From positions 62,001 through 126,000 of the forward strand of contig NZ_QLTK01000004.1 of assembly GCF_003269035.1 (NCBI RefSeq): DNA of 64,000 nucleotides. Direction: 5' to 3'. The stretch comes from Paraburkholderia bryophila. Lineage in GTDB: Bacteria > Pseudomonadota > Gammaproteobacteria > Burkholderiales > Burkholderiaceae. Below, in pieces: positions 8,149 to 16,842 of this stretch (position 1 is its first letter; each line of letters begins with the position of its first letter). The position numbers and the translations under genes were made by a program. The notes under the pieces are model-generated. The model worked only from the letters and a program-made list of their open reading frames with translations. It did not search any database and was not told the DNA's origin.

Positions 8149-8554
8149 TGCGGTTGCGCATCCAGTCGGCGGTTTCGAAGAACGAACCCAGCAGGCGCTC
8201 GCGCAACGGCTCGTCCAGTCCGATGTCCTGCATCGCCCACGCCATACACCTGAGCCACTGGTCGCGCTCGCTCGACGCGATCGCGAACGGCAAATGCCGC
8301 GCCCGCAAGCGCGGATGCCCAAAGCGACTGATGTAGTGATCCGGCCCGCCCATCCAGCCGCACAGAAACCAGAAAAACTTGTCGCGCGAGCCATCGAGCG
8401 ACGCCGGATGCAACGCCCGAATACCGGCGAAGTCCACCTCCAGATCCATCAGGTCGTAAAACCGGTCCACCAGTTCGCGCACGCGCGTTTCGCCGCCCAC
8501 CAGCTCGAAGGCCGTCGGCTGCGCCGCCGACACTTCGTCGTCAAGATCGCTCAT
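8141..8554 (-). CDS. Group II truncated hemoglobin
   Basis: A 137-residue single-domain globin. It matches the group II truncated hemoglobin pattern: FYDLMD near the N terminus, FFWFLCGWMGGPDHYI, then FGHPRLRARHLPFAI with the proximal histidine in RARH, and WLRCMAWAM. Group II proteins bind oxygen or nitric oxide and are linked to oxidative and nitrosative defence. ATG 8554 is preceded by GAGTGG on the minus strand; a GTG two codons upstream overlaps that site and is less likely. It lies upstream of, and overlaps, the DUF924 gene. Confidence 0.9.
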   Translation of the reverse strand: MSDLDDEVSAAQPTAFELVGGETRVRELVDRFYDLMDLEVDFAGIRALHPASLDGSRDKFFWFLCGWMGGPDHYISRFGHPRLRARHLPFAIASSERDQWLRCMAWAMQDIGLDEPLRERLLGSFFETADWMRNRNG

Positions 8555-8581
8555 ACCCACTCGTCAAACAGAAAGAAAAAA

Positions 8582-11098
8582 TCACGCGTCGCGCAGCGAT
8601 TGCAGCGCAGGCCGCGCCAGCACATGCCGCAAGCTCAACCAGCCGCCGAGACCGGCGCACGCGATACCCGCCGCGATGCCCGCCGGCAGCACCCAGGGAT
8701 CGAAGCTCAGATAGAACTCGAACACGCGCGTCGCCAGCACATAGCCGATGATCTGCGCGCCGATCGCCGCCATCAATCCGGCCAGCGCGCCCACCGCGAC
8801 GAACTCGGCGATCTGCACCGCGCGCACCTGCCGATGCGAGGCCCCCAGCGCGCGCAGCAGCGCGGATTCTCGCATACGCTCGTCGCGCGTGCCGGCCAGC
8901 GCCGCGTACAGCACCAGCACGCCTGCCGCGAGCGTGAACGCGAACAGGAACTGCACCGCGCCGATCACCTGCTCCAGCACACGCTGCACCTGCGCGAGGA
9001 TCGGGCCGGTGTCGATCGCGGTGAGGTTCGGATAGGCGGCGATCAGGCCGTCGATCGTCGCGTGCCTGTCCTGCGGCAAATGGAAGCTCGTGATGAACGT
9101 CGCGGGGAAATCCCGCAACGCGGCCGGCGGCATCAGCACGAAAAAGTTGACCTTGAACGACCCCCAATCGAGCTTGCGCACGCTCGTTACCGGCGCCTCG
9201 ACCTGCATGCCGGTCACGTCGAAGCGCAGCGTATCGCCGGGTTTGACGTCGATCAGTTTGGCGAGCCCCTGCTCGATCGAAATCTGCGGCGTCGTCGCGG
9301 CGCCATACCATTTGCCGGCGGCCAGCACGTTGTCGTCGGGCAGCTCGGACGTGTACGACAGATTGAATTCGCGGTCCACGAGACGCCTGGCGTCGTCGCC
9401 CTTGAACGAATCCGGATTGACCGGCTTGCCGTTGATCGCGATCAGCCGGCCGCGCACCATCGGCGACAACTCCGCGTCGGTCACGCCGTGCGCGCCCAGA
9501 TACTGCGTGACGACGTCGCGCTGATCGGGCTGAATGTCGATGATGAATTCGTTCGGCGCGTCGGGCGGCGTCGATTTGCGCCAACCGGCCACGAGGTCGT
9601 TGCGCGTCATCGCGATCAGCAACAGACACATCAGGCCGATACCGAGCGCGGTGATCTGCAGCGCGCTCGCGCCGCTGCGCCGCTCCAGCGACGCCAGCGC
9701 ATAGCGCCAGCCGATTCCCGCATTGACCCGCTCGCTACGCACGAGCCGCGCGGCGCCCCACAGCGCGCCCCGCGCGAGACACGCGAACACCAGCATGCCG
9801 CCCGCGAAACCACCCGCGACGATGCCGCCCAGTTTCAATTCGCCCGCCGCGACGATCAGCAACGCGGCGAACAGCACGATGCCGAGCGCGTAGGCGGCCC
9901 ATGCCGTGCGGCCCGCTTCGCCCCATTCGCGGCGCAGCACGCGCACCGGCGGCACGCGCGTGAGCGGCAGCAGCGGCGGCAACGCGAAGCCGAGCAACAG
10001 CACGAGACCGGCGGCGATGCCTTCGAGCATCGGCCAGATCGACGGATACGGCAGCACCACGTCGATCAGCGTGCCGAGCCACGTCAGCAACGCCAGATGA
10101 CCGAGATAACCGAGCACCACACCGGCCACGCCGCCCACGAGACCCAGCCCGGTGAACTCCAGAATGAACAGCGCGCGCAGCGTCGACTGACTGACACCGA
10201 GACAACGCATCGACGCGCAGCCGTCCAGATGACGGCGCATGTAGCGGTGCGCCGCCATGGCGATCGCCACGGCGGCCAACAGCGCCGTGAGCAGCGACAC
10301 CAGCGTGAGGAAATGACTCGCGCGATCGAGTGTCTGGCGCACTTGCGGCTGGCCGTCCTGCAGCGATTCGAGCGCGACGCCGCGCATCTTGCCGCCGTCC
10401 ACCCGCTGATGCGCGAACTGCGCAAAATTCGCCACCGACGCATCCGCGCCCGCCACCAGCAGCCGGTACGTCACGCGGCTGCCGTAGGCGATCAGACCGG
10501 TCGAGGGCACGTCGTCGGCACGCAACATCAGGCGCGGCGAAAAATTGACGAACGCGAAGCCGCGATCGAGTTCGCGCGTAATCACTGCGCCGATCGTGAA
10601 GTCGCGGCTGCCCACCTTGACCTTATCGCCGACGTGCAGCTTCAGCGCGTCGAGCAGCGCCTGATCGACCCACACGGTGCCGGGCGCCGGAATCGCCCGC
10701 GTGGGATGGTCCGGCGCGCCGGGCGCCGGCGCGATCCGCAATTCGCCGCGCAGCGGATAACCGGCCGACACCGCCTTGACGGCAGCGAGCCGCGAGACCG
10801 GCTGCGCGCCGGTCGAATTGACCATGCTGGGGAAGATCGCCGTGGTGGCGGTGTCCAGTCCAAGCGCTTTGGCTTGCTGACTGAATTGCGGATCGACCGG
10901 ATGATCGGCCCGCACGATGAAGTCGGCGGCGATCATGCGCCGCGCGTCGCGCTCGAGCCCCTGATGTAGCCGGTCGGCCAGAATGCCGACGCTCGACAAC
11001 GCCGCGACGGCCAGCACCAACGCCAGTAACAGCATGGTCAATTCGCCCGCGCGCCAGTCGCGCGCGGTCATGCGAAACGCCTGACGCACCACTTCCAT
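8582..11098 (-). CDS. FtsX/MacB-type ABC transporter permease (YbbP-like)
   Basis: An 838-residue permease with two copies of the FtsX-type layout: an N-terminal helix, a large periplasmic region with MacB-like core, three helices around residues 255-400, two central helices, a second periplasmic domain, and three final helices. Such proteins, for example YbbP of the YbbAP system, work with a small ATPase (YbbA) in mechanotransmission or export of lipophilic substrates. No ATPase gene is adjacent here. The start is uncertain: ATG 11098 keeps the amphipathic segment before the first helix, while a GTG at 11122 would add eight residues. The reading frame upstream of that belongs to the next gene's shadow. 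Confidence 0.83.
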   Translation of the reverse strand: MEVVRQAFRMTARDWRAGELTMLLLALVLAVAALSSVGILADRLHQGLERDARRMIAADFIVRADHPVDPQFSQQAKALGLDTATTAIFPSMVNSTGAQPVSRLAAVKAVSAGYPLRGELRIAPAPGAPDHPTRAIPAPGTVWVDQALLDALKLHVGDKVKVGSRDFTIGAVITRELDRGFAFVNFSPRLMLRADDVPSTGLIAYGSRVTYRLLVAGADASVANFAQFAHQRVDGGKMRGVALESLQDGQPQVRQTLDRASHFLTLVSLLTALLAAVAIAMAAHRYMRRHLDGCASMRCLGVSQSTLRALFILEFTGLGLVGGVAGVVLGYLGHLALLTWLGTLIDVVLPYPSIWPMLEGIAAGLVLLLGFALPPLLPLTRVPPVRVLRREWGEAGRTAWAAYALGIVLFAALLIVAAGELKLGGIVAGGFAGGMLVFACLARGALWGAARLVRSERVNAGIGWRYALASLERRSGASALQITALGIGLMCLLLIAMTRNDLVAGWRKSTPPDAPNEFIIDIQPDQRDVVTQYLGAHGVTDAELSPMVRGRLIAINGKPVNPDSFKGDDARRLVDREFNLSYTSELPDDNVLAAGKWYGAATTPQISIEQGLAKLIDVKPGDTLRFDVTGMQVEAPVTSVRKLDWGSFKVNFFVLMPPAALRDFPATFITSFHLPQDRHATIDGLIAAYPNLTAIDTGPILAQVQRVLEQVIGAVQFLFAFTLAAGVLVLYAALAGTRDERMRESALLRALGASHRQVRAVQIAEFVAVGALAGLMAAIGAQIIGYVLATRVFEFYLSFDPWVLPAGIAAGIACAGLGGWLSLRHVLARPALQSLRDA

Positions 11099-11160
11099 GC
11101 CGCTCAGTCCACGCGCTTTCACGGCGGCTGCGCGCGTCGTCGAACCCCGTAACGTTTCGC

Positions 11161-11772
11161 TCAATCGTGCCTGCTCCTGGCAAAGCGCGACACCATATGC
11201 GTCGCCATCCCGCGAAAGCCGCCCTGCACGCCGCGCCACAGCCGCGGCAACGCCCAGCCGGCGAGCATCAGGAAGCCAACCATCAGGACAAGAAACGCCA
11301 CCGGCACGAACAGCGCGAGCAGCATGCCGCCGACCACGAGACCGTCTTCCGCGGTGGACGTCACCACGTTCGACACCGGTTCCGGCGACAGATTGATCAG
11401 TGCGCGCGTACCGGCTTTGGCCAGATGCGCGGTGCCCGCCAGCGTGCCGCCCGCGAGCGCGGCGACCGTCAGCAGCGCCGGATCGGCATGGCCGAGCGCA
11501 CCGGCGGCCAGCACGGCGCCGGCCGGAATGCGGATAAAGGTGTGGATCGCGTCCCACAGGGAATCGAACGCGGGGATCTTGTCGGCGAGGAATTCGGTGA
11601 CGGTCAGCACGCCGGCCACACCGATTACCCACGGCGACGACAGCGCGGACAAGGTATCGGGGAGATGGATCAGGCCGAGACGGGCGAATACGCCGGCCAG
11701 CAGGACCGTCAGATAGAGGCGCAGACCGCTGCCCCATGAGAGGCCCGCAGCGAGCGAAAGTGATTCAAGCAT
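11161..11772 (-). CDS. DUF4126 domain membrane protein
   Basis: A 203-residue protein with five to six hydrophobic segments, beginning LSLAAGLSWGSGLRLYLTVL and containing FLADKIPAFDSLWDAIHTFIR, which are family hallmarks of DUF4126. Function is unknown. The ATG at 11772 has a strong GGAGG ribosome site 7 nt upstream. It ends 62 bp before the FtsX-type permease and may be in the same transcript. A TATAAT on the minus strand at 11912-11917 could be its promoter. Confidence 0.82.
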   Translation of the reverse strand: MLESLSLAAGLSWGSGLRLYLTVLLAGVFARLGLIHLPDTLSALSSPWVIGVAGVLTVTEFLADKIPAFDSLWDAIHTFIRIPAGAVLAAGALGHADPALLTVAALAGGTLAGTAHLAKAGTRALINLSPEPVSNVVTSTAEDGLVVGGMLLALFVPVAFLVLMVGFLMLAGWALPRLWRGVQGGFRGMATHMVSRFARSRHD

Positions 11773-11911
11773 GGCCGCCTCCGGGCGCGCTGTGCGTGCC
11801 GGGCGCTTCGACGGTAAAAGCAGGCGGAGCCACCGCACCGAAGTCGTCAGACCCGCGCCAAGCCGGCCGCGCCAGGCAGGCCGCGGGCAAAGTCAGGTTG
11901 GATTCAATCTC

Positions 11912-11917
11912 ATTATA
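11912..11917 (-). promoter_or_regulatory. Candidate -10 element for the DUF4126 gene
   Basis: TATAAT on the minus strand, 140 bp upstream of the ATG at 11772. The -35 region is poor, so this is tentative. Confidence 0.3.
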
Positions 11918-12057
11918 GCCACGTTAATTCGCAGAACGCAGAGACGAGAACAATTGGCGAATTCTAACGGGCCAGGTGGCGGCAAATTGACGCGCTTTTC
12001 GGGCTTTTCGAGGCGAATTGTAAGGTTTTCGCGACAGGGCGCGCGGGGCGCGGCAAC

Positions 12058-12378
12058 TCAATGCCCCGACGACAGCTTCAAGCCGATCAGCCCGATCACG
12101 ATCAATGCCGCGCTGGCCACCCGCGCCGCCGTCAATGCTTCGCCCATCATGACGATGCCGAAGATGAACGCGCCGACCGCGCCGATCCCCGTCCACACGG
12201 CGTAAGCGGTGCCCAGGGGCAACTGGCGCATTGCCATGGCGAGCAGCACGAAGCTGCCGAGCGCCGTCACGATCGTGAACACGGACGGCCACAGGCGGGT
12301 GAAACCTTCGGAGGTCTTGAGACCGGCGGCCCATGCCACTTCGAGCAAACCGGCAATCAGCAGAAGAAACCAGGACAT
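12058..12378 (-). CDS. sugE: SMR family guanidinium exporter (SugE/Gdx)
   Basis: A 106-residue four-helix small multidrug resistance protein. The conserved membrane Glu sits in [16 protein letters not shown]; the motifs [16 protein letters not shown] and [14 protein letters not shown] are characteristic of the SugE/Gdx branch rather than EmrE. Gdx proteins exchange guanidinium for protons across the inner membrane as dual-topology dimers. The assignment is strengthened by a guanidine-II riboswitch directly upstream (12400-12442). The ATG at 12378 follows GGAG on the minus strand; this site lies within reach of riboswitch control. Confidence 0.95.
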   Translation of the reverse strand: MSWFLLLIAGLLEVAWAAGLKTSEGFTRLWPSVFTIVTALGSFVLLAMAMRQLPLGTAYAVWTGIGAVGAFIFGIVMMGEALTAARVASAALIVIGLIGLKLSSGH

Positions 12379-12399
12379 GAGACAACTCCATGGTCAGAT

Positions 12400-12442
12400 G
12401 GGGCCGTCCCCGTTTGTCGCGGATGCGTAAGGTCGTCCTTAC
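12400..12442 (-). promoter_or_regulatory. Guanidine-II (mini-ykkC) riboswitch
   Basis: On the minus strand two hairpins carry the diagnostic ACGR loops closed by GG/CC. Hairpin P1 (12427-12442) reads GTAAGG-ACGA-CCTTAC and P2 (12400-12411) reads GGGG-ACGG-CCCC, both perfectly paired and joined by 15 nt. The pair lies 22 nt upstream of the sugE start, with the ribosome site in between. In this class each loop binds one guanidinium and the loops kiss, exposing the ribosome site. TATAAT at 12451-12456 puts the transcript start almost exactly at P1. P1 can also be extended by an alternative stem, AGGTCGT with ACGACCT, a possible off state. Confidence 0.93.
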
Positions 12443-12450
12443 GACCTGTA

Positions 12451-12456
12451 ATTATA
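12451..12456 (-). promoter_or_regulatory. -10 element of the sugE promoter
   Basis: A perfect TATAAT on the minus strand; no good -35 is seen. The expected transcription start, about 7 nt downstream, falls at the edge of the riboswitch, which supports the call. Confidence 0.55.
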
Positions 12457-12532
12457 TCAAAATAGCCCGCACGCCGCTCCCAGGGCGCCGGTGGCGGCTG
12501 CGCGCGCGGCTCGCGACATCGTCGGCGAGCCT

Positions 12533-13231
12533 TCAAACCGCGCCGACCAGCCGGTAGCCGACACCGGTTTCCGTGACGATATGCTCCGGCTGCGCCGGAT
12601 CGCGTTCCAGCTTGCCGCGCAGATGCGCCATGTAGATGCGCAGATAGTGATGGCTCTCGACATGCGACGGCCCCCACACATCGCGCAGCAGTTGCCGGTG
12701 CGTCAGCACGCGGCCGGCGTGGCGCACCAGCGTCGCGAGCAGCCGGTATTCGATCGGCGTCAGATGGATCGCGGCGCCGTCGCGGGTCACCTGGCGCAAG
12801 GCCAGATCCACCATCACCGCGCCGAAGCGCACCTGCGGCGATTCATTCGCGCCGCCGTGGTTGCGCCGCCGCATATGCGCGCGAATCCGCGCCAGCAGTT
12901 CCGACACGCCGAACGGCTTGGTGAGGTAGTCGTCCGCGCCGGCATCGAGCGCGGCGACCTTCTCGCTTTCCTGGGTGCGCGCCGACAGCACGATCACCGG
13001 CAGCTCGCTCCAGCCGCGCAATTCGCGGATCACGTCGAGGCCGTCGGTGTCGGGCAGGCCGAGATCGACGATCACCAGATCGGGTTTGCGGGTGGCCGCT
13101 TCGACCAGGCCCTGCTTGCCGGTTTCGGCGTCGTGCACGACGATGCCCTCGCCTTCCAGCGCCGTGCGCACGAAGCGGCGAATCTGTTTTTCGTCTTCGA
13201 TCAGAACGACGGTGATGCTCGGGTCACTCAT
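12533..13231 (-). CDS. kdpE: KdpE response regulator
   Basis: A 232-residue OmpR/PhoB-family regulator. The receiver domain (1-120) has acidic residues IEDE, the phospho-acceptor Asp56 in LVIVDLGLPDTDG, Thr/Ser in VIVLSART and Lys in DDYLTKPFG. The C-terminal winged helix (about 130-228) contains LTPIEYRLLATLVRHAGRV and ends with ETGVGYRL, closely KdpE-like. ATG 13231 overlaps the end of kdpD by 8 bp, giving translational coupling with its kinase. Phosphorylated KdpE activates kdpFABC when potassium is scarce; a matching operator is present at 21073-21089. Confidence 0.95.
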   Translation of the reverse strand: MSDPSITVVLIEDEKQIRRFVRTALEGEGIVVHDAETGKQGLVEAATRKPDLVIVDLGLPDTDGLDVIRELRGWSELPVIVLSARTQESEKVAALDAGADDYLTKPFGVSELLARIRAHMRRRNHGGANESPQVRFGAVMVDLALRQVTRDGAAIHLTPIEYRLLATLVRHAGRVLTHRQLLRDVWGPSHVESHHYLRIYMAHLRGKLERDPAQPEHIVTETGVGYRLVGAV

Positions 13232-16082
13232 GGGTAGGCTTGGCCAGCGGGGGGTTAAGTGATGAATCGTCGGCGTGACCGGCGAGTTCGCCATGCGCAG
13301 GCGCATCCAGCTCTTCGTCTTCCAGCACGTCCGGCGCGTCGGGCGGCGTTTCCACCGGCAGCGTGAACCAGAAGCGCGCGCCTTCGACGCGGCCGTCCGC
13401 CGCCACCCGGTTGAGCGCGCCGATTGTACCGCCATGCGCTTCGACGATCGCGCGGCAGATCGCAAGGCCGAGACCGATGCCGGGCTTGGCCGACTCCTTC
13501 TCGCCGCGCGTGAATTTCTCGAACACGCGCGCTTCCATGCCGGCGGGCAGCCCCGGGCCGCTATCGTCGACGCAAACGCGCACGAACGACTTGCCGTCCG
13601 CGTCGAGCCGCTGCGCGCCGATGGTCAGCGGCGTATCCGGCGCGGTGTATTTGGCCGCGTTCTCGAACAGGTTCGAGAAGAGCCGCTCCATCAGCACCGC
13701 ATCGAGATGCAGCAGCGGCAAATCGGCCGGCAGCTTGACCTGCACCGGATGTTTCGCCAGCACGCGTTTGCACGCACGCAACGCAGCGCCCACGGTTTCC
13801 TCGAGCAGCGTCCACTGCTGATTGAGTTGCAGACTGCCCGCCTGCAGCCGCGCCATGTCGAGCAGATTCGTGACGATGCCGGTCATGCGCAAGGCTTCTT
13901 CGTGAATCGCCTCGACGAGATCGTCGCCGGGTTGGGCTTGCGCATGGGCTTCACGCGCTTGCGCCAGCATCGACGAAAACCCGACGATGGTCGTCAACGG
14001 CGTGCGCAGATCGTGCGAGATCGCGGACAGCAGCGAGTTGCGCAGGCGTTCCGATTCCATGTTGACGAGCGCGTCGCGCGCAATGTCGACGTAATGCACC
14101 CGCTCCAGCGCGAGCGCGATTTGCGCGGCAAACGCGTCGAGCATGCGCTGCTGCTCGGGCACGTCGAGTTCGCCTTCGTCGCGCATCACGACCGCGAGCA
14201 CGCCGCGCGTGCGCATCGGCGCCTTTAGCGGCAGATACAGCGCGGCGGCGGCCGGCAGCGTGTCGGTGCCGTGGCCGGCCGGCTTCTGCTGATCGTAGAC
14301 CCACTGACCGACGTCGATATCGAGCAAGTCCCCTTCGAGCGTGACGGCGGCGTCCGGGTCCTCGATCTTCTGCTTCACCTGATCGGCGCTATCCGGCAAC
14401 AACATCGCCACGCGCGCGCCGAACACCTCGCTGACGTGGCGGCTGCCGATCTCGACGATCTGCTCGGTGGTGAGCGCCGCGGCCAGTTCGCGCGCCATCG
14501 CGTACATCGCGCCGGTGCGTTGCTCGCGACGCCGCGCGACGCTCGCCTCGCGGCGCAGGCTCGAAGTCAGATGGCTGATCACGAGCGAGGTCAGCAGCAT
14601 GCCGAAGAAGGTCAGCAGATACTGCGTGTCCGACACCGACAGCGACATGCGCGGCGGCACGAAGAAGAAATCGAACGCGGCCACGCTCAGGAACGACAGC
14701 ACCACGCCGGGGCCGCGCCCGAGTTTCACCGCGGTAAAGATCACGCCGAGCAGATACAGCATGACCAGATTGGTCAGATCGATGTGATCGATCAGTTGAC
14801 TCGACAGCAGCGTGATGGCCGTGCAGATCGCCAGCGCAATGCCGTACGCACGCGGCGGCGAACGGCGTTCGCGCGCGGCGCTCAACGCGTCGCGCCACGC
14901 GTTCGCCGTGGTGTTCAGCAAATGCCGATGTTCGCCGCCATCGCGTTCGGACGAAGCGCGAATCAGCGTGAGATCGAGTTCGCCGGTCTGTTCGGCCAGA
15001 CGCTCGCCGAGCGGACGGCGCAGCCAGCGCTTCAGGCCCGTGCGCGCCGACGCGCCCGCCACCAGCTTCGACACGTTGCGGGCCTGCGCATAGCCGACCA
15101 GCGCGGCCACCGCATCGGCGCCCGCGAGCGTCGCGGTTTCCGCGCCGAGTTCGGCGGCCAGCTTCAGCGCATTGAGCGTGCGTTCGCGGCGCGCGTCGGG
15201 CAGGCGTTGCAGCGCGGGCGTCTCCACATACACGGCGAGCCAGTCGGCCTTCAGGCTGGCGGCAAGGCGCGCCGCCGCGCGCACCAGCATCGGCGCTTCG
15301 GGGCCTGGGCCGACGCACACCAGCAGACGCTCGCGCGCCTGCCAGATACGCTGGATCGATCGGTCGGCACGATACTCGCGCATTTGCGCATCCACGCGAT
15401 CGGCGGTCCGGCGCAGCGCCAATTCACGCAGCGCGATCAGGTTGCCCTTGCGGAAGAAATTGCGCACCGCGCGCTCGGCCTGTTGCGGCAAATACACCTT
15501 GCCGTCGCGCATGCGGTCGAGCAGTTCCTCGGCCGGCAAGTCCACCAGCGTGACTTCGTCGGCGCGGTCGAACACGCGATCCGGCACCGTCTCCCACACG
15601 CGAATCCCGGTGATCTGGCCGACCACGTCGTTCAGACTTTCGAGGTGCTGTACGTTGACCGTGGTGTAGACGTCGATACCCGCGTCGAGCAGTTCGTAGA
15701 CGTCCTGCCAGCGCTTCAGATGCCGTGCGCCCTGCACGTTCGAATGCGCGAGTTCGTCGACGAGGATCAGGGCCGGCTTGCGCGCGAGCGCGGCGTCGAG
15801 ATCGAACTCGCCGAGCTTGCGGCCGCGATACTCGATCTGCTGCAGCGGCAGCACGTCGAGCCCGTCGAGCAGCGCCGCGGTTTCGCTGCGGCCATGCGTT
15901 TCGGCGATGCCGACCACCACGTCCGCGCCTTCGTCATAACGGCGCCGCGCGGCCTGCAACATCGCGTAGGTCTTGCCCACACCCGCCGACGCGCCGAAGA
16001 AAATCTTCAGCCGGCCACGCTGACGCTTCTCTTCGTCGCGTTGCAGTTTGTCGAGCAATTCATCAGGATCGGGGCGGTTCAT
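13224..16082 (-). CDS. kdpD: KdpD sensor histidine kinase
   Basis: A 952-residue full-length KdpD. In order: N-terminal KdpD domain with Walker A GASAGVGKT (about 30-38) and ETHGR; a Usp-like domain (about 250-370); four clustered membrane helices (DUF4118, about 400-500); a GAF domain; HisKA with phospho-acceptor His690 in SHDLRTPL; and HATPase with NLFENAAKY, DDSGPGL and GIGLGLAIC. It senses potassium limitation and ionic strength at the inner membrane and phosphorylates KdpE. ATG 16082 was taken as the start; a TTG two codons upstream is in frame. It is separated from kdpC by 150 bp with a hairpin, so it may have its own promoter. Confidence 0.95.
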   Translation of the reverse strand: MNRPDPDELLDKLQRDEEKRQRGRLKIFFGASAGVGKTYAMLQAARRRYDEGADVVVGIAETHGRSETAALLDGLDVLPLQQIEYRGRKLGEFDLDAALARKPALILVDELAHSNVQGARHLKRWQDVYELLDAGIDVYTTVNVQHLESLNDVVGQITGIRVWETVPDRVFDRADEVTLVDLPAEELLDRMRDGKVYLPQQAERAVRNFFRKGNLIALRELALRRTADRVDAQMREYRADRSIQRIWQARERLLVCVGPGPEAPMLVRAAARLAASLKADWLAVYVETPALQRLPDARRERTLNALKLAAELGAETATLAGADAVAALVGYAQARNVSKLVAGASARTGLKRWLRRPLGERLAEQTGELDLTLIRASSERDGGEHRHLLNTTANAWRDALSAARERRSPPRAYGIALAICTAITLLSSQLIDHIDLTNLVMLYLLGVIFTAVKLGRGPGVVLSFLSVAAFDFFFVPPRMSLSVSDTQYLLTFFGMLLTSLVISHLTSSLRREASVARRREQRTGAMYAMARELAAALTTEQIVEIGSRHVSEVFGARVAMLLPDSADQVKQKIEDPDAAVTLEGDLLDIDVGQWVYDQQKPAGHGTDTLPAAAALYLPLKAPMRTRGVLAVVMRDEGELDVPEQQRMLDAFAAQIALALERVHYVDIARDALVNMESERLRNSLLSAISHDLRTPLTTIVGFSSMLAQAREAHAQAQPGDDLVEAIHEEALRMTGIVTNLLDMARLQAGSLQLNQQWTLLEETVGAALRACKRVLAKHPVQVKLPADLPLLHLDAVLMERLFSNLFENAAKYTAPDTPLTIGAQRLDADGKSFVRVCVDDSGPGLPAGMEARVFEKFTRGEKESAKPGIGLGLAICRAIVEAHGGTIGALNRVAADGRVEGARFWFTLPVETPPDAPDVLEDEELDAPAHGELAGHADDSSLNPPLAKPTHE

Positions 16083-16182
16083 GCTCAATGATTTTCATAG
16101 TTGGACGAGCGGCGGTGGGTGCATGGTGGCACGCCGGCGGCCGGCCCGCAAATCGGGGGCGCGGGGCTTCGTCGAAAAGGCA

Positions 16183-16209
16183 AAGGCGGCGTCGTGCGGA
16201 CGCCGCCTT
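16183..16209 (-). terminator. Hairpin between kdpC and kdpD
   Basis: AAGGCGGCGTC and GACGCCGCCTT form a perfect 11-bp stem with a 5-nt loop, 24 bp after the kdpC stop, followed on the minus strand by a short CCTTTTC tract. It may attenuate read-through from kdpFABC into kdpDE. Confidence 0.55.
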
Positions 16210-16232
16210 CGCGAAGCACTACGCGTGGTCGA

Positions 16233-16811
16233 TCAACCGTGCTTCATCTCGTCCAGCGCCAGATTCAATTGCAGCACGTTCACGCGCGGCTCGCCGAGCA
16301 CGCCGAACTGACGGCCGCTCGTAAAGCGGTCGACCAGCGCCTGCACGTCGTTGACCGCCAGCTTGCGCGCATTCGCGACACGTTGAATCTGATAAGCGGC
16401 GGCGGCCGGGCTGATCTCCGGATCGAGACCGCTACCCGACGAGGTCACCAGATCGACCGGCACCGGCTTCGACATATCGGTGCCCGCGGCCTTCAGCGCG
16501 TCGATGCGGCCTTTGACTTCGTCGAGCAACGCCGGGTTGGTCGGACCGAGATTCGAGCCGCTCGAACCCGTCGCGCTATACGGCATCGGGCTGGTGGCCG
16601 ACAGACGGCCCCAGAAGTACTGCGGCGCGTCGAACTGCTGACCGATCAGCTTCGAGCCGACCACCTTGCCGTTCTGCTCGATCAGGCTGCCGTTGGCCTG
16701 CTCGTGGAAAGCCGCCTGGCCGACCGCGGTCATCACGGCGGGATAAGCGAGTCCGGTGACGGCGGTCAGCACCGCGAAGATCACGATTAACGGACGGAAC
16801 AGATTTTTCAT
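16233..16811 (-). CDS. kdpC: Potassium-transporting ATPase subunit KdpC
   Basis: A 192-residue protein with one N-terminal membrane helix (about 7-29) and a periplasmic domain. Family hallmarks are [23 protein letters not shown], the [18 protein letters not shown] segment and the end [12 protein letters not shown]. KdpC stabilises the KdpFABC complex and helps ATP binding by KdpB. The ATG at 16811 lies 31 bp after the kdpB stop with a GAGAG-like site upstream. The length is the usual one for the family. Confidence 0.96.
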   Translation of the reverse strand: MKNLFRPLIVIFAVLTAVTGLAYPAVMTAVGQAAFHEQANGSLIEQNGKVVGSKLIGQQFDAPQYFWGRLSATSPMPYSATGSSGSNLGPTNPALLDEVKGRIDALKAAGTDMSKPVPVDLVTSSGSGLDPEISPAAAAYQIQRVANARKLAVNDVQALVDRFTSGRQFGVLGEPRVNVLQLNLALDEMKHG

Positions 16812-16842
16812 GATGTTTAATCTCTCTTGAGCTACAGCGTTC

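Noticed and set aside
8294..10969. 891-codon plus-strand open frame
   Set aside because: It is antisense to the globin and FtsX-type permease genes. Its translation is Arg/His/Gln-rich without domains, as expected for the shadow of a G+C-rich gene.
14271..16091. 606-codon plus-strand open frame
   Set aside because: Antisense to kdpD; low-complexity Arg/Ala/Gln composition and no family motif.
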